This document shows positions 11,147 through 22,169 of a stretch of 64,000 bases of DNA, piece after piece. The notes under the pieces are model-generated. The model was not told the origin of the DNA, made no database searches, and saw only the letters and a program-made list of their open reading frames with translations. The position numbers and the translations under genes were made by a program. The stretch's first letter is position 1; each line of letters starts with the position of its first letter. This DNA is from [Mycoplasma] gypis (GTDB lineage Bacteria > Bacillota_I > Bacilli_A > Mycoplasmatales > Metamycoplasmataceae). Location: contig NZ_JAFFTD010000003.1 of NCBI RefSeq assembly GCF_016924775.1, positions 1 through 64,000 of the forward strand, in the 5' to 3' direction.

Positions 11147-11303
11147 ATTTTAGTTTTTACTTTAAGAATATTAAATGAATAGTTATATTTATTTAAATTA
11201 GACGCAATCAAAACAACTTTAATAAAAAATCAAAGTTTTAGAAAGCATTATAGTTATTAAAACTATTATTAAAATAAAATAAATCTTGTGACTCTTTTTG
11301 TTT

Positions 11304-11370
11304 AAAAAAAGTGCAACATTAAGTGTTGCACAAAGAGATTGAAATGAGTTTTCAATAAACTCTGTTTTTT
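11304..11370. terminator. Back-to-back terminators between the RNA and the lipoprotein gene
   Basis: GTGCAACA / TGTTGCAC (11311-11331) has its T-run on the minus strand (A-run 11304-11310), so it ends the minus-strand lipoprotein transcript. GAGTTT / AAACTC (11346-11362) is followed by TGTTTTTT on the plus strand and could stop read-through from the RNA. Nothing else is seen in 11147-11371. Confidence 0.75.
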
Positions 11371-11371
11371 A

Positions 11372-12163
11372 TTATTCAAAATGAAGGTTTTTTGAACTTG
11401 AAACATTTAAGTTTTGATTAGGGTTCTTTTTCAAAATTAAAGTTGCTGTTAAATTAATATTCTTGTTTTCTGTATCCACATCGTATGAAAACTTGATGGC
11501 AAATTTTGAATTAACTCCGAAATCAATTGATAATGACGGTTTAAAAATAATGACTTGATCACTTAGTGATCAGTTATTGTTTTTAATTTCTAACATTTTA
11601 TTAATTGCTTGTTCAAAAGTTACAGTACTGTTTTCTTTTTCAAAAATTGTATCGTTTACGTAATAGTTAAATTTTTGACTTTCTTCTTCAATTTCGTGAC
11701 TTGAAACTAATTCAAAATTACCAGATTGATTTACAACAGCTTGGCCTTCTCTATAATTACCTTGAATGTGGAAAATTGATATTTGTAATTTAAATTGTTC
11801 TGTTTGGTTAACAAATTCAGGTTGAATTTCTAATCTATGTCCATTTTGTAATTTAGATTTGTCCATCAATTGCAATCTTACTGATTTTTGAATTTCTGGA
11901 TCTTGCGCAACTTTGTATATATCATTATTATATGAGTTATATTTTTGTGTAAACAATACTTTAAATTCATTGAATGTTAATTTATTTTCTGGCTTTACAA
12001 CAATTTGAAAATTAGAAAAAACAGCAGATTGTTGTTGTGGTGTCAAGTCTTTTATTTTTGTATTGCTTCCATTATTATTTGTGTTGTCACAACTAGCGGC
12101 AACAAGTGGAACAATAGCAATAGATAGTGGTAAAGTTGTTAATAATAATTTTTTTAATTTCAT
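11372..12163 (-). CDS. Lipoprotein of unknown function
   Basis: 263 residues with a lipoprotein signal peptide ending VAASC (Cys25), so the mature protein should be diacylglycerol-anchored outside the cell. After the Cys come a short Asn-rich linker and a body without a recognised domain. TGA (Trp) occurs once, at 11570; the last 65 or so residues follow it and end in FE. The gene starts 8 nt after the ZIP transporter stop with an AAGGA site, so the two are co-transcribed. A role linked to metal uptake is possible from this context only. Confidence 0.88.
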
Positions 12164-12171
12164 ATTAATCC

Positions 12172-13173
12172 TTAATATTTAAAGTTGAGATTTAATAAAT
12201 TTTCTGCAATTGGTAACCCGACAACTTGCGCAGGAATATTATGGCTGTGGAAAGATAACATTGCAAGTGTTAGGACAATTCCTAATGAGAAAGTAATAAA
12301 TGTGCAGTAAAGAACTTTTGGTTTTGCGTTTCTTGCGTGAATAAACTCTGGCACTAACTCAAACACGGCTGTAAAAATAATAATTGAACCCGCTAATACT
12401 TGCATAGCTGGGACTAATCATTGAGTTTTATCTAAAAATGACCCTGTATATGCCCCTAAAAACATAATTGGTACAATTAGAAGCATTGTTATAAAATTAT
12501 ACATAATCGCTTTTCATCTTGTTTGCCCGTATTGAATTTGTCTATAATAAATAATTAGCGACTCAACAAGAATATGCAAATTAAAGGTAACAATCAAAGC
12601 AATATTGGGTTTTGTTGAATTAGCATCTACAAATTGATAAACTCCATATCCCAAAACTAAACCATCAATTATTCTATGACTTAAAAGCATTAAAATCGCT
12701 GCTCACGCTTGTTTAGGATTGTCAATTTCGATAATTGAGATAATGTGATCTGAGTGTCCATGCTCTTCATGATTACCATGAATTTCTTCCCTTGATAGCT
12801 TAACAGAGATAAATCTTCAACCTATTACAAAAATAAAACCAATTAAAGAAGAAATCCCTATAATTAAAGCTAGATAACTTTGTTCCTTGATGACACTTCC
12901 GCCAGTCAACTTAAGACCTTTTGCAGTATGCATAAATTGTTCTAAAGAAACAAAGGATTCTTTCATAAATCCAACAGCACCAATGATTATGAACATTCCA
13001 GTACTGAAGGCATAAAGATAAATTAACTTACCTTTATTTATTTTCGGTTTTATTAACCCAGAAAATAAAGAAAACAGCATTGGTGCTACAAGTAAGATCA
13101 AAATGAAGATTAAAAGGTTAACCAAAATTAAAACTGATGTGTTTGTTGAACCATTAATATTGGAAATAAACAT
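12172..13173 (-). CDS. ZIP family metal transporter
   Basis: 333 residues with about eight hydrophobic segments. The ZIP pattern is seen as LSHRIIDGLVLG in one membrane helix and FNLHILVES in the next, giving the His and Asp/Glu ligands that line the metal path. A cytosolic-type loop before them is His-rich (EIHGNHEEHGHSDH). ZIP proteins import Zn, Fe or Mn; the substrate here cannot be told. The start at 13173 is preceded by AAAGGA about 12 nt away. It lies upstream of a lipoprotein gene in a two-gene unit. Confidence 0.87.
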
Positions 13174-13292
13174 AAAAAATTGGTGTTCCTTTCTATTTTT
13201 TTTGTAAATTTTAAATTATAAAAAAACATTTTTTTTAGATCTTATATTATAATTTTTTTGTCAATCTAATATTATAAGGTATATACAAAAAT

Positions 13293-15158
13293 ATGAGAAA
13301 AAAATCTAAAATAAATTGAAAATTACTTTTGAGTCTCGGCTTTGTTACTTTTGCTTCTCTTTTAGGGGTAGCATCATTTTCAGTTTATCAAGGTTTACAA
13401 AAAAAAGATGATGTTTTAATCAATAACAAAATGATGTCAAGCGATTTCATTAAAAGATTTAACAATAAACAGATTTATTTACTTAATAAATTTAGACCTT
13501 TTTTAATAAATGATCAAAACAATAATGTTCATATAACTCTTAAAAATAATGAAATGTTTTTAAACAATCAAAAAATTCTTTTATCTACTAAAAATCTTTT
13601 TAACGAACAACTTTCAAAGCAAGAAGCGTTAACAAAAAACGGAATTTTCATTGGCACCCAAGATGTTACATATATCAACAAAAAAGTTGATGCCCAAAAA
13701 ACAGACATAAATACTTTTTTTAATGAGTATAAATTAGAAGACATTAAAAATACTGCTGATTATTTTTCTTGATTAGATACAACGCTTCCTAATTTTTATA
13801 AAAAGAATTATGATCTTGTCGGGTTAGAGACTTTTGCTGATATTCAGTCAATCTTATTTAAAATAAGCTACGATATTCATACTGGTTTTTTCAATGATAT
13901 TTATAGTAGTGATTTTTTACAAGGTATTTTCTTTGATTTTTCTTGAATAAGAGCACGTTCATGACTAAGAGACCCATTGCAAAAAGAATTTATTGAAATG
14001 TTATTATTAACATACATTAATTCATTCAATACTGACGCAGTAGGTTTAGATATTGAATTTAATGACGATATTATTGAAAATTATGATGGTGATTTAATTG
14101 GTTTTAAATTAAAACTTTATGATCAAGAAGGTAACCAACTTGTTAGAGAAGAAAATCAAAATAAAACATTTTACTTAATGGGATTTAGAAATTATAAATA
14201 CAATAAAAAATATGGTGTAGGCGAAAAATTAAAAGAAGAAAATATTTTTAATGAATACCTAGTAAATCCAGTGTTAAAATTCCGTTATGATAATCTTTTC
14301 CTAGTTAGTGACATAAATTCATTCATCAACAATTTAGATGATCCTCGTTTTATTTCCGGAAGAGGATTAAACTACTTTTTAAATAAATGGGGTCGCGATT
14401 TAATTCAAATTGATGTTCCTGAGTATAAAAAAAATACTGATTTAGCTTATAACTTTATTGAATCAGAAATAACCAACTACTTTGGCACACAGCAAGTATT
14501 AAGGGCTAAAATTGAAATTTTAAAACGTGATGGAACAAAAGAATATTGATGGTGATTAAGCTCCGACTTTGATGATCATGGACACAAATTAAAAGGAATG
14601 ATTACTGATTTATTAAACCAACAAATCATAAATGAATATGATAAACATACTCCAATGTTTAATCCTCCAAAAAACTTTTTTAATCTTGAATTTGGAAAAC
14701 TTAAAAAAGTTAACTTTCAATCACCCAATATTAATGATTTTTTTAACTCAAATTTATTTAAAGCTATTCTCGAAGCCTCAGATAAATCAAAATATAATCA
14801 ATTTCCTTTAAATAAATACACAAGACTGTGAAATGGAAAGATAAAAGCCGATTTTGAAGCTTCTTGAGTACATAATCAGTCTTTAGCAGTTAAATATTTA
14901 GAAACATTAATTAATTTTTACTCATTAGAATATGCTTTGAATATATCTAAAGATAACATAAATACAGGTCTTTACAAAATTCAAGTTGAGGTTTTACCTA
15001 CCCCTTATAAAGCGGGTGTTGTTGAACTAAAACTTCATTTTTTAGATAAAGATAATAATGAACTTCTTAATCAAGAAAATCAAAACACAAAAATATATTG
15101 AAACGGCTTTAAAGGTTTCGACGAAACAACTGACGTTTCTTTTACTTTTGTTAGATAG
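13293..15158 (+). CDS. Membrane-anchored surface protein of unknown function
   Basis: 621 residues, interrupted by many TGA (Trp) codons. A short basic start (MRKKSK) and a hydrophobic segment at about residues 11-30 without a lipobox Cys suggest an N-terminal signal anchor with the rest outside the cell. The body is rich in Asn, Lys, Phe and Asp and contains WIRARSWLRDP near its middle. I recognise no domain. The ATG at 13293 has AAGG about 13 nt upstream. A lipoprotein gene follows after 7 nt, so the two are very likely expressed together. Confidence 0.85.
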
Positions 15159-15165
15159 GAATAAT

Positions 15166-16257
15166 ATGACAAAAACAAACAAAAGACTTCTTTTCTCTTT
15201 AGGAGCAATCTCGTTAGTTGCGCCTTTCTTTGCTGCTTCTTGTGGACAGCCAACAGATGAAAAAGACAAAAATAAAACAAATCCTGAAATTGAAATGTTA
15301 AATAAGGCACAACAAAATTTTCAAGCTCTTGTATCGAGTCTTGAATCATCAAATTTAATTGATTTTAAAAGAAACAATACTTCTTTAAATAGTTACTATA
15401 ATAAATTAAAAATGTATCTTGATTTAGCTAACGATTTAATCAATGATAGTAATTGAAATATTGAAGAACAACAAAAAAACCAAGTTTTTAATTTAACTAG
15501 AAAGTTATTAGCACCTAATTTTCAGTATTCTTTATTAAATGGCGAAAGTGCTTCAGATTTAAATGTGTTAAAATCACTTTATGATGATACAAAATCAGTG
15601 TCTGACTCCGGAATTATTACATTAAATAAAATGAATAATGATTTCTACCAGTCATTGAATATTTTAAAACAATGAGTAAATAAACAAAACGTTACAAATA
15701 ATGATGCTAAAATTGCTTTTGCAAATATTGATCAATTTATTAAAAACACAATTTTAAACATGTCAAAACTACACACAACTGAAAATGAAGAACTTCTGAA
15801 TGTTGCTAGTGGAACAAATCATGTTCACTCTCACGCATTAATTAATTTATTTTTAGAAACTAATATTGAAACTAAATCTTTTTTTGAACATAATAAACAA
15901 AATCAAACTATTGATTATTTAAAACAAATCGATGAAATTTTTAAAAAGATTAAAACATCAAATCAAGAATTTGCGTCGCTTGATAAAGTACACACACTTG
16001 ATATTCTGTTTAAACAGGTACTAAATTTTAACGAGTTTAAGTCTACTTTTGAAAGTAATCAACAAAATACATTTACAACGTTAACACGTCTTTATGATGT
16101 TTATTCGAATATAAAAAGTGTTGACAAAAACAATCTTTTTATTTCGCAAAACTACGATTTTCTTTCTGATAAACAATCTCCAAACAGTAACATTCATAAT
16201 CTTTTTGTTAATGATGAAGAATATCAAGACTTTCTTGCATATATTAAAAATAATTAA
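15166..16257 (+). CDS. Lipoprotein of unknown function with HxHxH motif
   Basis: 363 residues with a lipoprotein signal peptide ending FFAASC (Cys26). The mature part is helix-rich in appearance and mostly polar. One unusual feature is HVHSH (His219, His221, His223), a spacing that could bind a metal. AGGAATAAT precedes the ATG at 15166. It is the second gene of a two-gene unit with the membrane-anchored protein and ends just before a terminator. No family is recognised. Confidence 0.87.
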
Positions 16258-16271
16258 AATGCTATTTTCCT

Positions 16272-16298
16272 GAATCACATACCAGTGATTCTTTTTTT
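16272..16298 (+). terminator. Terminator after the lipoprotein gene
   Basis: GAATCAC / GTGATTC with a 6-nt loop and a run of seven T. Confidence 0.93.
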
Positions 16299-16312
16299 AT
16301 TAAAAAGTAATT

Positions 16313-16343
16313 AAAAAAATTCCAAAACTTCTGTTTTGGAATT
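16313..16343 (-). terminator. Terminator after rplA
   Basis: An 11-bp stem AATTCCAAAAC / GTTTTGGAATT with a 4-nt loop; the minus-strand T-run corresponds to the A-run at 16313-16319. Confidence 0.93.
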
Positions 16344-16359
16344 TAATTAATATTAAAGA

Positions 16360-17049
16360 TTAATCAATTTTGATTTTAACAGCTGGTCCCATTGTTGCTG
16401 AAACTGTTAAGTTTAGCATGTATGTTCCTTTAACTGCTGCTGGTTTTAGTTTTTTAATTGTTGAAATTAAAGTTTGAGCATTTTCTACTAATTGTTGAGT
16501 TGGCATTGATTTTTTACCAATTAATGAGTGAACAATACCTGCTTTTTCAGCACGGTAGTTTGCTTTACCTTTTTTAATTTCTTCAACAGCTTTACCTGGT
16601 GTCATTGTTACTGTACCAGTTTTTGGGTTTGGCATTAGACCTTTAGGTCCAAGTTTTTTCCCGTATTTTCCTAAAACAACCATCATTTTTGGATCTGCAA
16701 CGATAACGTCGAAATCATATTTATCTTGATTTAAAACTTCATTTAATTCAGCTCCTGAATAAACAAAATCTGCTCCTGCTTCTCTTGCTTGTTGTTGTGA
16801 AGCTAAATCATCTGTTGCTACTAAAACTCTAACAACTTTACCTGTACCGTGTGGAAGAACAACCGCTCCACGAATTTGTTGGTCAGCTTTACGTGTATCG
16901 ATGTTTAATTTAATTGCTAAATCGATTGATGCATCGAATTTTGCATATGAAGATTTTTTAGCTAATTCAATAGCTTCTTCTAATGAGTAAACAGTGTTTT
17001 TGTCAACTAATTCTCTTGCTTTTGCTAGATTTTTTGAAACTTTTTTCAT
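16360..17049 (-). CDS. rplA: Ribosomal protein uL1
   Basis: 229 residues, the normal length of L1, which binds 23S rRNA in the L1 stalk and also acts as a translational repressor on its own mRNA in many bacteria. Conserved stretches include VVLPHGTGK, LGKYGKKLGPKGLMPNPKTGTVT and the GKANYRAEKAGIVHSLIGK region. The start is the ATG at 17049, with AAGGATG upstream inside the end of rplK. The stop/start overlap TAATG couples the two genes. Confidence 0.98.
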   Translation of the reverse strand: MKKVSKNLAKARELVDKNTVYSLEEAIELAKKSSYAKFDASIDLAIKLNIDTRKADQQIRGAVVLPHGTGKVVRVLVATDDLASQQQAREAGADFVYSGAELNEVLNQDKYDFDVIVADPKMMVVLGKYGKKLGPKGLMPNPKTGTVTMTPGKAVEEIKKGKANYRAEKAGIVHSLIGKKSMPTQQLVENAQTLISTIKKLKPAAVKGTYMLNLTVSATMGPAVKIKID

Positions 17050-17489
17050 TAGTTTGCACATCCTTCTGTTTCGTCGTAACCTTCAACAACGATTCCCATG
17101 TTTTTAGCTGTTCCAGCGATTGTTCTCATTGCTGCTTTAAGACAGTCTGTGTTTAAGTCTGGTAATTTGTATTCAGCGATAGCTTTAAGTTGGTCAACTG
17201 AAATTGTTGCAACTTTAGTAGTTTTAGAATTTGATGATCCTGATTGGATTTTTGCCGCTTGTTTTAATTTATATGAAGCTGGTGATGTATATGTTTTGAA
17301 ATCAAATGATTTATCTTTGTAAACTCAGATTTTAACTGGAACTGGTTCGCTTCCACGGTCTCTTGTTGCGTCATTGAATTGTTTTGTAAATTCAGGCATA
17401 ACAATTCCTAGACCAGCTAATGCAGGACCTGGTTTAGCTTGACCAGCGTTGAATTCCAATTTAGCTATTCTAACTAATTCTTTAGCCAT
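17049..17489 (-). CDS. rplK: Ribosomal protein uL11
   Basis: 146 residues. L11 sits at the base of the ribosomal stalk and contributes to factor-dependent GTP hydrolysis. [20 protein letters not shown] is the compact mollicute version of the N-terminal proline-rich region, followed by [26 protein letters not shown] and the C-terminal rRNA-binding part. AAAGGAAACTAA precedes the ATG. It is the first gene of the rplK-rplA operon. Confidence 0.98.
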
Positions 17490-17579
17490 TTAGTTTCCTT
17501 TCGAAATTTGTGGTGCAAATGATTCTGCAGAAATCTCCCACTTGCTAGAGACAATTTAAAAATTGCAACTGAAATTATA
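17490..17579 (-). promoter_or_regulatory. rplK promoter and likely L1-binding mRNA leader
   Basis: On the minus strand a TATAAT (17579-17574) is followed by an 80-nt leader containing GTGGGAGA...TCTGCAG and a downstream GCACCAC. These can pair into an imperfect stem, which fits the known autoregulation of the operon by L1, although the motif was not checked against a model. Confidence 0.5.
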
Positions 17580-17793
17580 TCAAAAAATTGCTTTTTTTCT
17601 AATCTATATTTATATACAGTCATTTCTCATTCATTTTTTGCTATTTTTACAAAAAAAATTGATATGTTGTTTCCTTTTTTTTGTTATTAATTTTTATTTT
17701 TTAACATTTTTTATTAACTTGTTGGTTAATTTTTATTGATAAAAAAAGAAAAGTCGTTATAATTGTTGATGTTATATTAGTATTGGAGTAAAA

Positions 17794-18681
17794 ATGAAAA
17801 ATAAAAAATTAAAAATTCTTCTTAGTTTTTCTTTAGTAAGTCTTGTTGCTGTGGTTGGGGCTAGCAGTTATTTTGTTCTAAAACACCAAAATAATGATGT
17901 TTCTGTTTTAAAAAACAATAAGACTGAAAATGAAAAAATTTCAAGTTCTGAAAAACCATTCAGAAACGATGTTATTTCTAATCTATTAAAAGATATTTAT
18001 GGAAAAAGTTCTGGATCAATGTTAAAAATTGATTCTTTTGTTCTGGATCAACAACGCAAAGAAAATGAAAAATATATTTTCTTTAGCTTAAAAGATAATT
18101 TCTTATATTTTAATGGACTAACTTTCTTTTATGAAAATCCTGATCCTAATGATTTATATATTAATGTTTTACAAAAATCTGATATCGAGCTATCAAAAAA
18201 TTCTTTTATTAATTTTATTACCAAGGATTGATACTTATTTTTAAAAACTAGAAATATGTATAAATGAGTTGGTTCATTATATAATGCACCAAATTATGAT
18301 AATGCTGTTTTTTCAAAGGTTTTTCCAAACGCTGATTACACATATAAAACAACTTCCAATCATGTTGTTGAATATAAAAAACTAGACTTTGATAACTATT
18401 TTTATGATGATGCTCCAAAATCATCAAATATCCTTTTAAAATTCAGTGATAATACATTCCAAAGATTAACCATAACATATTCTAAATATTACCAAGGTGA
18501 AAGTTTTGAATGAAAACAAACTGTATATGCTGAACCTCGTTTCTTTGCTTTTGCTAATGACAAAAACGAATTTGAAGATGTTCCGTTGGATATGGCATAT
18601 TCAGTCCTTTATGATGAAGCTACTGATAATATTAATTCTAAAAAATTGATCAGTTATGTTGTAGGAGATTTATGAAATTAA
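17794..18681 (+). CDS. Membrane-anchored accessory protein of an ABC/lipoprotein system
   Basis: 295 residues with a signal anchor at about residues 6-27 and no lipobox. The body contains ITKDWYLFLKTRNMYKW, which resembles segments in the two lipoproteins of the same operon. I recognise no domain. GGAG lies upstream of the ATG. The last 10 nt overlap the next gene, and the stop is reached through a TGA (Trp) codon. It starts the transcription unit 17794-23061 that also encodes an ABC permease and ATPase, so it may be an extracellular partner of that transporter. Confidence 0.85.
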
Positions 18682-19682
18682 ACAAATTATTAACTAAATC
18701 TTTAATACTTGGGTTAGTTGTTTTAAGTCCCTTAGCTGCTGTGTCTTGTATAACTAAAGAACAAAGCAATGAGCAACTACCCCAAGTAAATCAAATCCTT
18801 AGTCCTGAAGCATTTTTAAAACAAAGCGCTATTCAAACAATTCTTAATGAATACTATAAAAAAGACTCATATGAAACAAAAACAATCGAACAATTAAATC
18901 AAGAAAAAGAAGAGTATATAAAAGCACAATTATCAGAAGAAGCAATTAAAAAGCATACTCAAAATCTGGCAAAAATTTTTCAATATTATTCAGTTGCTAA
19001 ATTGCAAACAAAAAGCGTTTGAGGAGCAAAAAATAAAATCAATTATTTCAATGAATTTGAAAAAATGTGAAATGAATACTTAACAAAAAATTGACTTTTT
19101 TTCCTGTACTCAATTAATAATTTAATTAGTGTGGGTTCAAGCGAAGTTATAACCCAAGAAGGAGGAGAGTTTAATCGAAGATATGCTTCTTTTTTACCTT
19201 GACAAATTCAAAATACAACAAATAAAATTGATGATTTTGCCGCTTTTATTGTTGGTGGATCAATTCTTGATCCTGAATGACTAGATTTTGAAAGTGTCAG
19301 TCCCAAAAAGGGCAATGACTGAAAAGTTTACTTCGAAACCTTTTATCTAAAAATGAGCGATAAGTCAATCGTGAGTCTTCAAATAAGTCGTGAAGAAGAC
19401 CCAGATTCAAAACAATTAATTAAATCTATAAATCTTCTAATTAATGGAAGAATTTACATTTTAAAGAAAATTATTACTAAAGAAATTAGCGATTTTAACA
19501 TTGCTGATATTGCAAGATATCTACTGAGATATACAAATGATATTAAATCAAAAGTATTGAGTTATTCATATCCTTTATATATTCCAAAAAAAGATGACAT
19601 TAGATGAACAATTATTGAAGAAGAGTATGGTGATTTAGTACCATATCTTCCTGCTAAATACATAGGAGAAAAACATGAATAA
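18672..19682 (+). CDS. Lipoprotein of an ABC transporter operon
   Basis: 336 residues with a signal peptide ending AAVSC (Cys26). The body has TKNWLFFLYSINNL in a position comparable to the WYLFL and WYWYL segments of its neighbours, suggesting that these three proteins are related. TGA (Trp) codons are frequent. GGAG lies close upstream of the ATG at 18672 within the preceding gene, and its own end overlaps the permease start by 8 nt. It could be a substrate-capturing or docking lipoprotein; no known binding-protein family is recognised. Confidence 0.85.
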
Positions 19683-21450
19683 AAAAATTAACACAAAAAC
19701 CAACTTCTGAAATTTTTTAACATATTATCTTAAAACAAAAAAATCAACAATTTGACTGCCTGTTTTTAGTTTTGTTCTAACTGTTGTTCTAGGTTTAATA
19801 GGGTTAGCTTCAAAAGATTTACACACTATAAAACTAATAATTATTCCTTCAATAGTTGTTTCATTATTTTTATGTGTACTTTATTCAAACCTTGTTTCAA
19901 TAAATATTTTTAAAGCCTTAGAGTTAGATGGTTTAGAACTAATTGTTACTTCCAAACCAGTAAGTCGTAAATCAATGGTTCAGACAAAAATGATTATGTT
20001 TGTTCTTATTGGTTTGATTTACTCACTAACAACTTTAATTGCTTTCGCTATTGGGTTAAGTTATTTATATAAAATTGAATCTTTTTACTACACTTGAATC
20101 GTTGTTTCATCTTTCTTTGTTAGTTTATTTGGATACTTATTTTTTGGGTTTATTACAGCAATAATTTCAACTAAATCTAACAAAAGACTTGCATCAACAA
20201 TAACAACAACCCTATTTCTTCCTTTATTTTTATTAGGTGGTTTCAGTTCATATTTTGCAGAACCAACTGTAAAATCATTTGCAAAACAATTGAATAATAA
20301 CTACAATAATTTAAATGCCTTTTCATTTGCAACAGACAAGGATAATGATAGTTTCTATGTTGTAAACAGAAAAGCACAAGAAGATGAAAAAGATTTTTCA
20401 AAAGAAATAAATAAATTATTCGATGAAATAAAAAATAATGCGGCTCCTTCACAAATTTTGGCTTGACTAAATATTCCATATCAAATGTCAATTATGTTTA
20501 GTCCTTATGGTAGTGATTTATTTATAAATGGAAGCAACAACAAATCACATTTCCTTGAAAATATTATCAATTATAAAAATACTAACGATCTAAAATACAC
20601 ATATAAATTACTTGATTCTAAGTCTTTAGAAAGCTTCAAAAATAACTCAGGTTTCTTTATTCCTAATGCACCTTTAATTGCTAATAATATTAATTTTGGT
20701 GACGAAAAATGAAATACCAATAATATTATTTATGCTTGAGAAAAAGCTGATAGTAATTACTTATTACCACAAGACTCGTTTGGGTTTTCTTCAACTAAAA
20801 ATTTTGCCGGAAAACTAGATTGAAATCTAATTCAAGAAATTCTTTTAAGTAGTGAATTTAAACAAGAATTCAATAATGTTTTTAAAGAATCTATTAACTC
20901 TGACATGAGTGTTGAAGAATTTAATAATAAGATTTTTGAAAATAGAACTTCATTTATTTCGACTTTAAAAAGTGTTTTTGATACACAAACTAATGCAATT
21001 GAAGATTATGAAAAACAAATTTATGTTTACGTATCTTCATATTACAATTTATTCTTTAATTATTTTGGTACTAAGTTGCAACAAACAATAACAAAAGATT
21101 ACAATTACACAGATAATCAGCCAAAAGCAAAACAATATAATGTTAAAGTTTATATTTCACCTAGTGAAACTAGAATCTATAAAATCGGTGGTTACAGCAG
21201 TTACTTACCGATAGTTGAAACTCTTACAAAAGAAAATGCTGACGACAACAAAGAAAATAAACAAGTGGCAAGAATTAAATTAACAGTCGACAGTAATGCA
21301 AACCTATTTAGTTACAACACAGATGTATTTCAAGTTGTAAGAAAACAAAATGCTGTCAGTGGTTATGCTGTTTATCCATTTTGAATTGTTTTAGTTGTTG
21401 TTTTAGGAATTACTGTTTATGAACTTCAAAAAAGAAAGGATTTTAAATAA
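19675..21450 (+). CDS. ABC transporter permease with large extracellular domain
   Basis: 591 residues. Five hydrophobic segments lie in the N-terminal third (about 24-45, 52-76, 103-132, 138-164 and 174-195). A long hydrophilic region of about 360 residues follows, then one C-terminal membrane segment (about 563-584) and a basic tail, ELQKRKDFK. The layout suggests an ABC-2-like permease with a big external loop before the last helix. The gene starts inside the preceding lipoprotein gene, and its stop overlaps the ATPase start (TAATG), strongly supporting a functional complex. The substrate is unknown, and either import of a ligand or export of surface molecules is possible. Confidence 0.82.
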
Positions 21451-22169
21451 TGATTGTTGAAATTAAAAATTTATCTAAATCATATGATAAAAAAAGTAGT
21501 GCAATTAAAAGTCTAAACTTCAATATTGAAGATGGTAAATTCCATGCATTCATTGGGTCAAATGGTTCTGGAAAAACAACAACAATAAAATCTATTGTTG
21601 GAGCTTACGCAAACTTTAATGGTGAAATTTTAATAAGAGGGCACTCAAATCAGGAAGCTATTGCGAAAAAATATATTTCTTATATGCCAGAAAATCCCAA
21701 CTTCCCTAAAGAACTTAATTTATATAAATATATCTATTCTTTAGGTTTATTATCAGGTTTGAATAAAAAAGATATTGAAACAAAAACAAACGAAATCCTT
21801 CAAACATTAAAAATTGATAAATATAAAAATAAAAAGCCCCTAAACTTTTCTAGTGGTGAAAAAAGAAAAGCCTTACTCGCTCAATGCTTAATCAGCAATC
21901 CAGACTTATTAATCATGGACGAACCTGCTGCAAACTTGGACCCACAAGCAAGACAAGAATTATTTTCAATTCTAAATTCTTTTGTCCAAAATGGAAAAAG
22001 TGTTTTTATATCAACACATGAATTGAATGAAGTTAATAAATTTGTTAATTATGTAACAATAATTGAAAAAGGAACAATTATCTACTCAGGCGACTTTAAT
22101 TCAAAAGATAATTTAGAAAATTTCTACTTCCAAAAAATCAAAGAATATTATGAACAAAAAAATAATTAG
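21450..22169 (+). CDS. ABC transporter ATP-binding protein
   Basis: 239 residues with a complete nucleotide-binding domain: Walker A GSNGSGKTT (36-44), signature FSSGEKR (133-139), Walker B LLIMDEP (153-159) and the switch histidine in STHE (His190). It powers the permease encoded just upstream, with which it shares a TAATG overlap. The final 20 nt overlap the next lipoprotein gene. Sequence style resembles drug- or export-type ABC-2 ATPases, but the substrate is not deducible. Confidence 0.95.
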   Translation: MIVEIKNLSKSYDKKSSAIKSLNFNIEDGKFHAFIGSNGSGKTTTIKSIVGAYANFNGEILIRGHSNQEAIAKKYISYMPENPNFPKELNLYKYIYSLGLLSGLNKKDIETKTNEILQTLKIDKYKNKKPLNFSSGEKRKALLAQCLISNPDLLIMDEPAANLDPQARQELFSILNSFVQNGKSVFISTHELNEVNKFVNYVTIIEKGTIIYSGDFNSKDNLENFYFQKIKEYYEQKNN

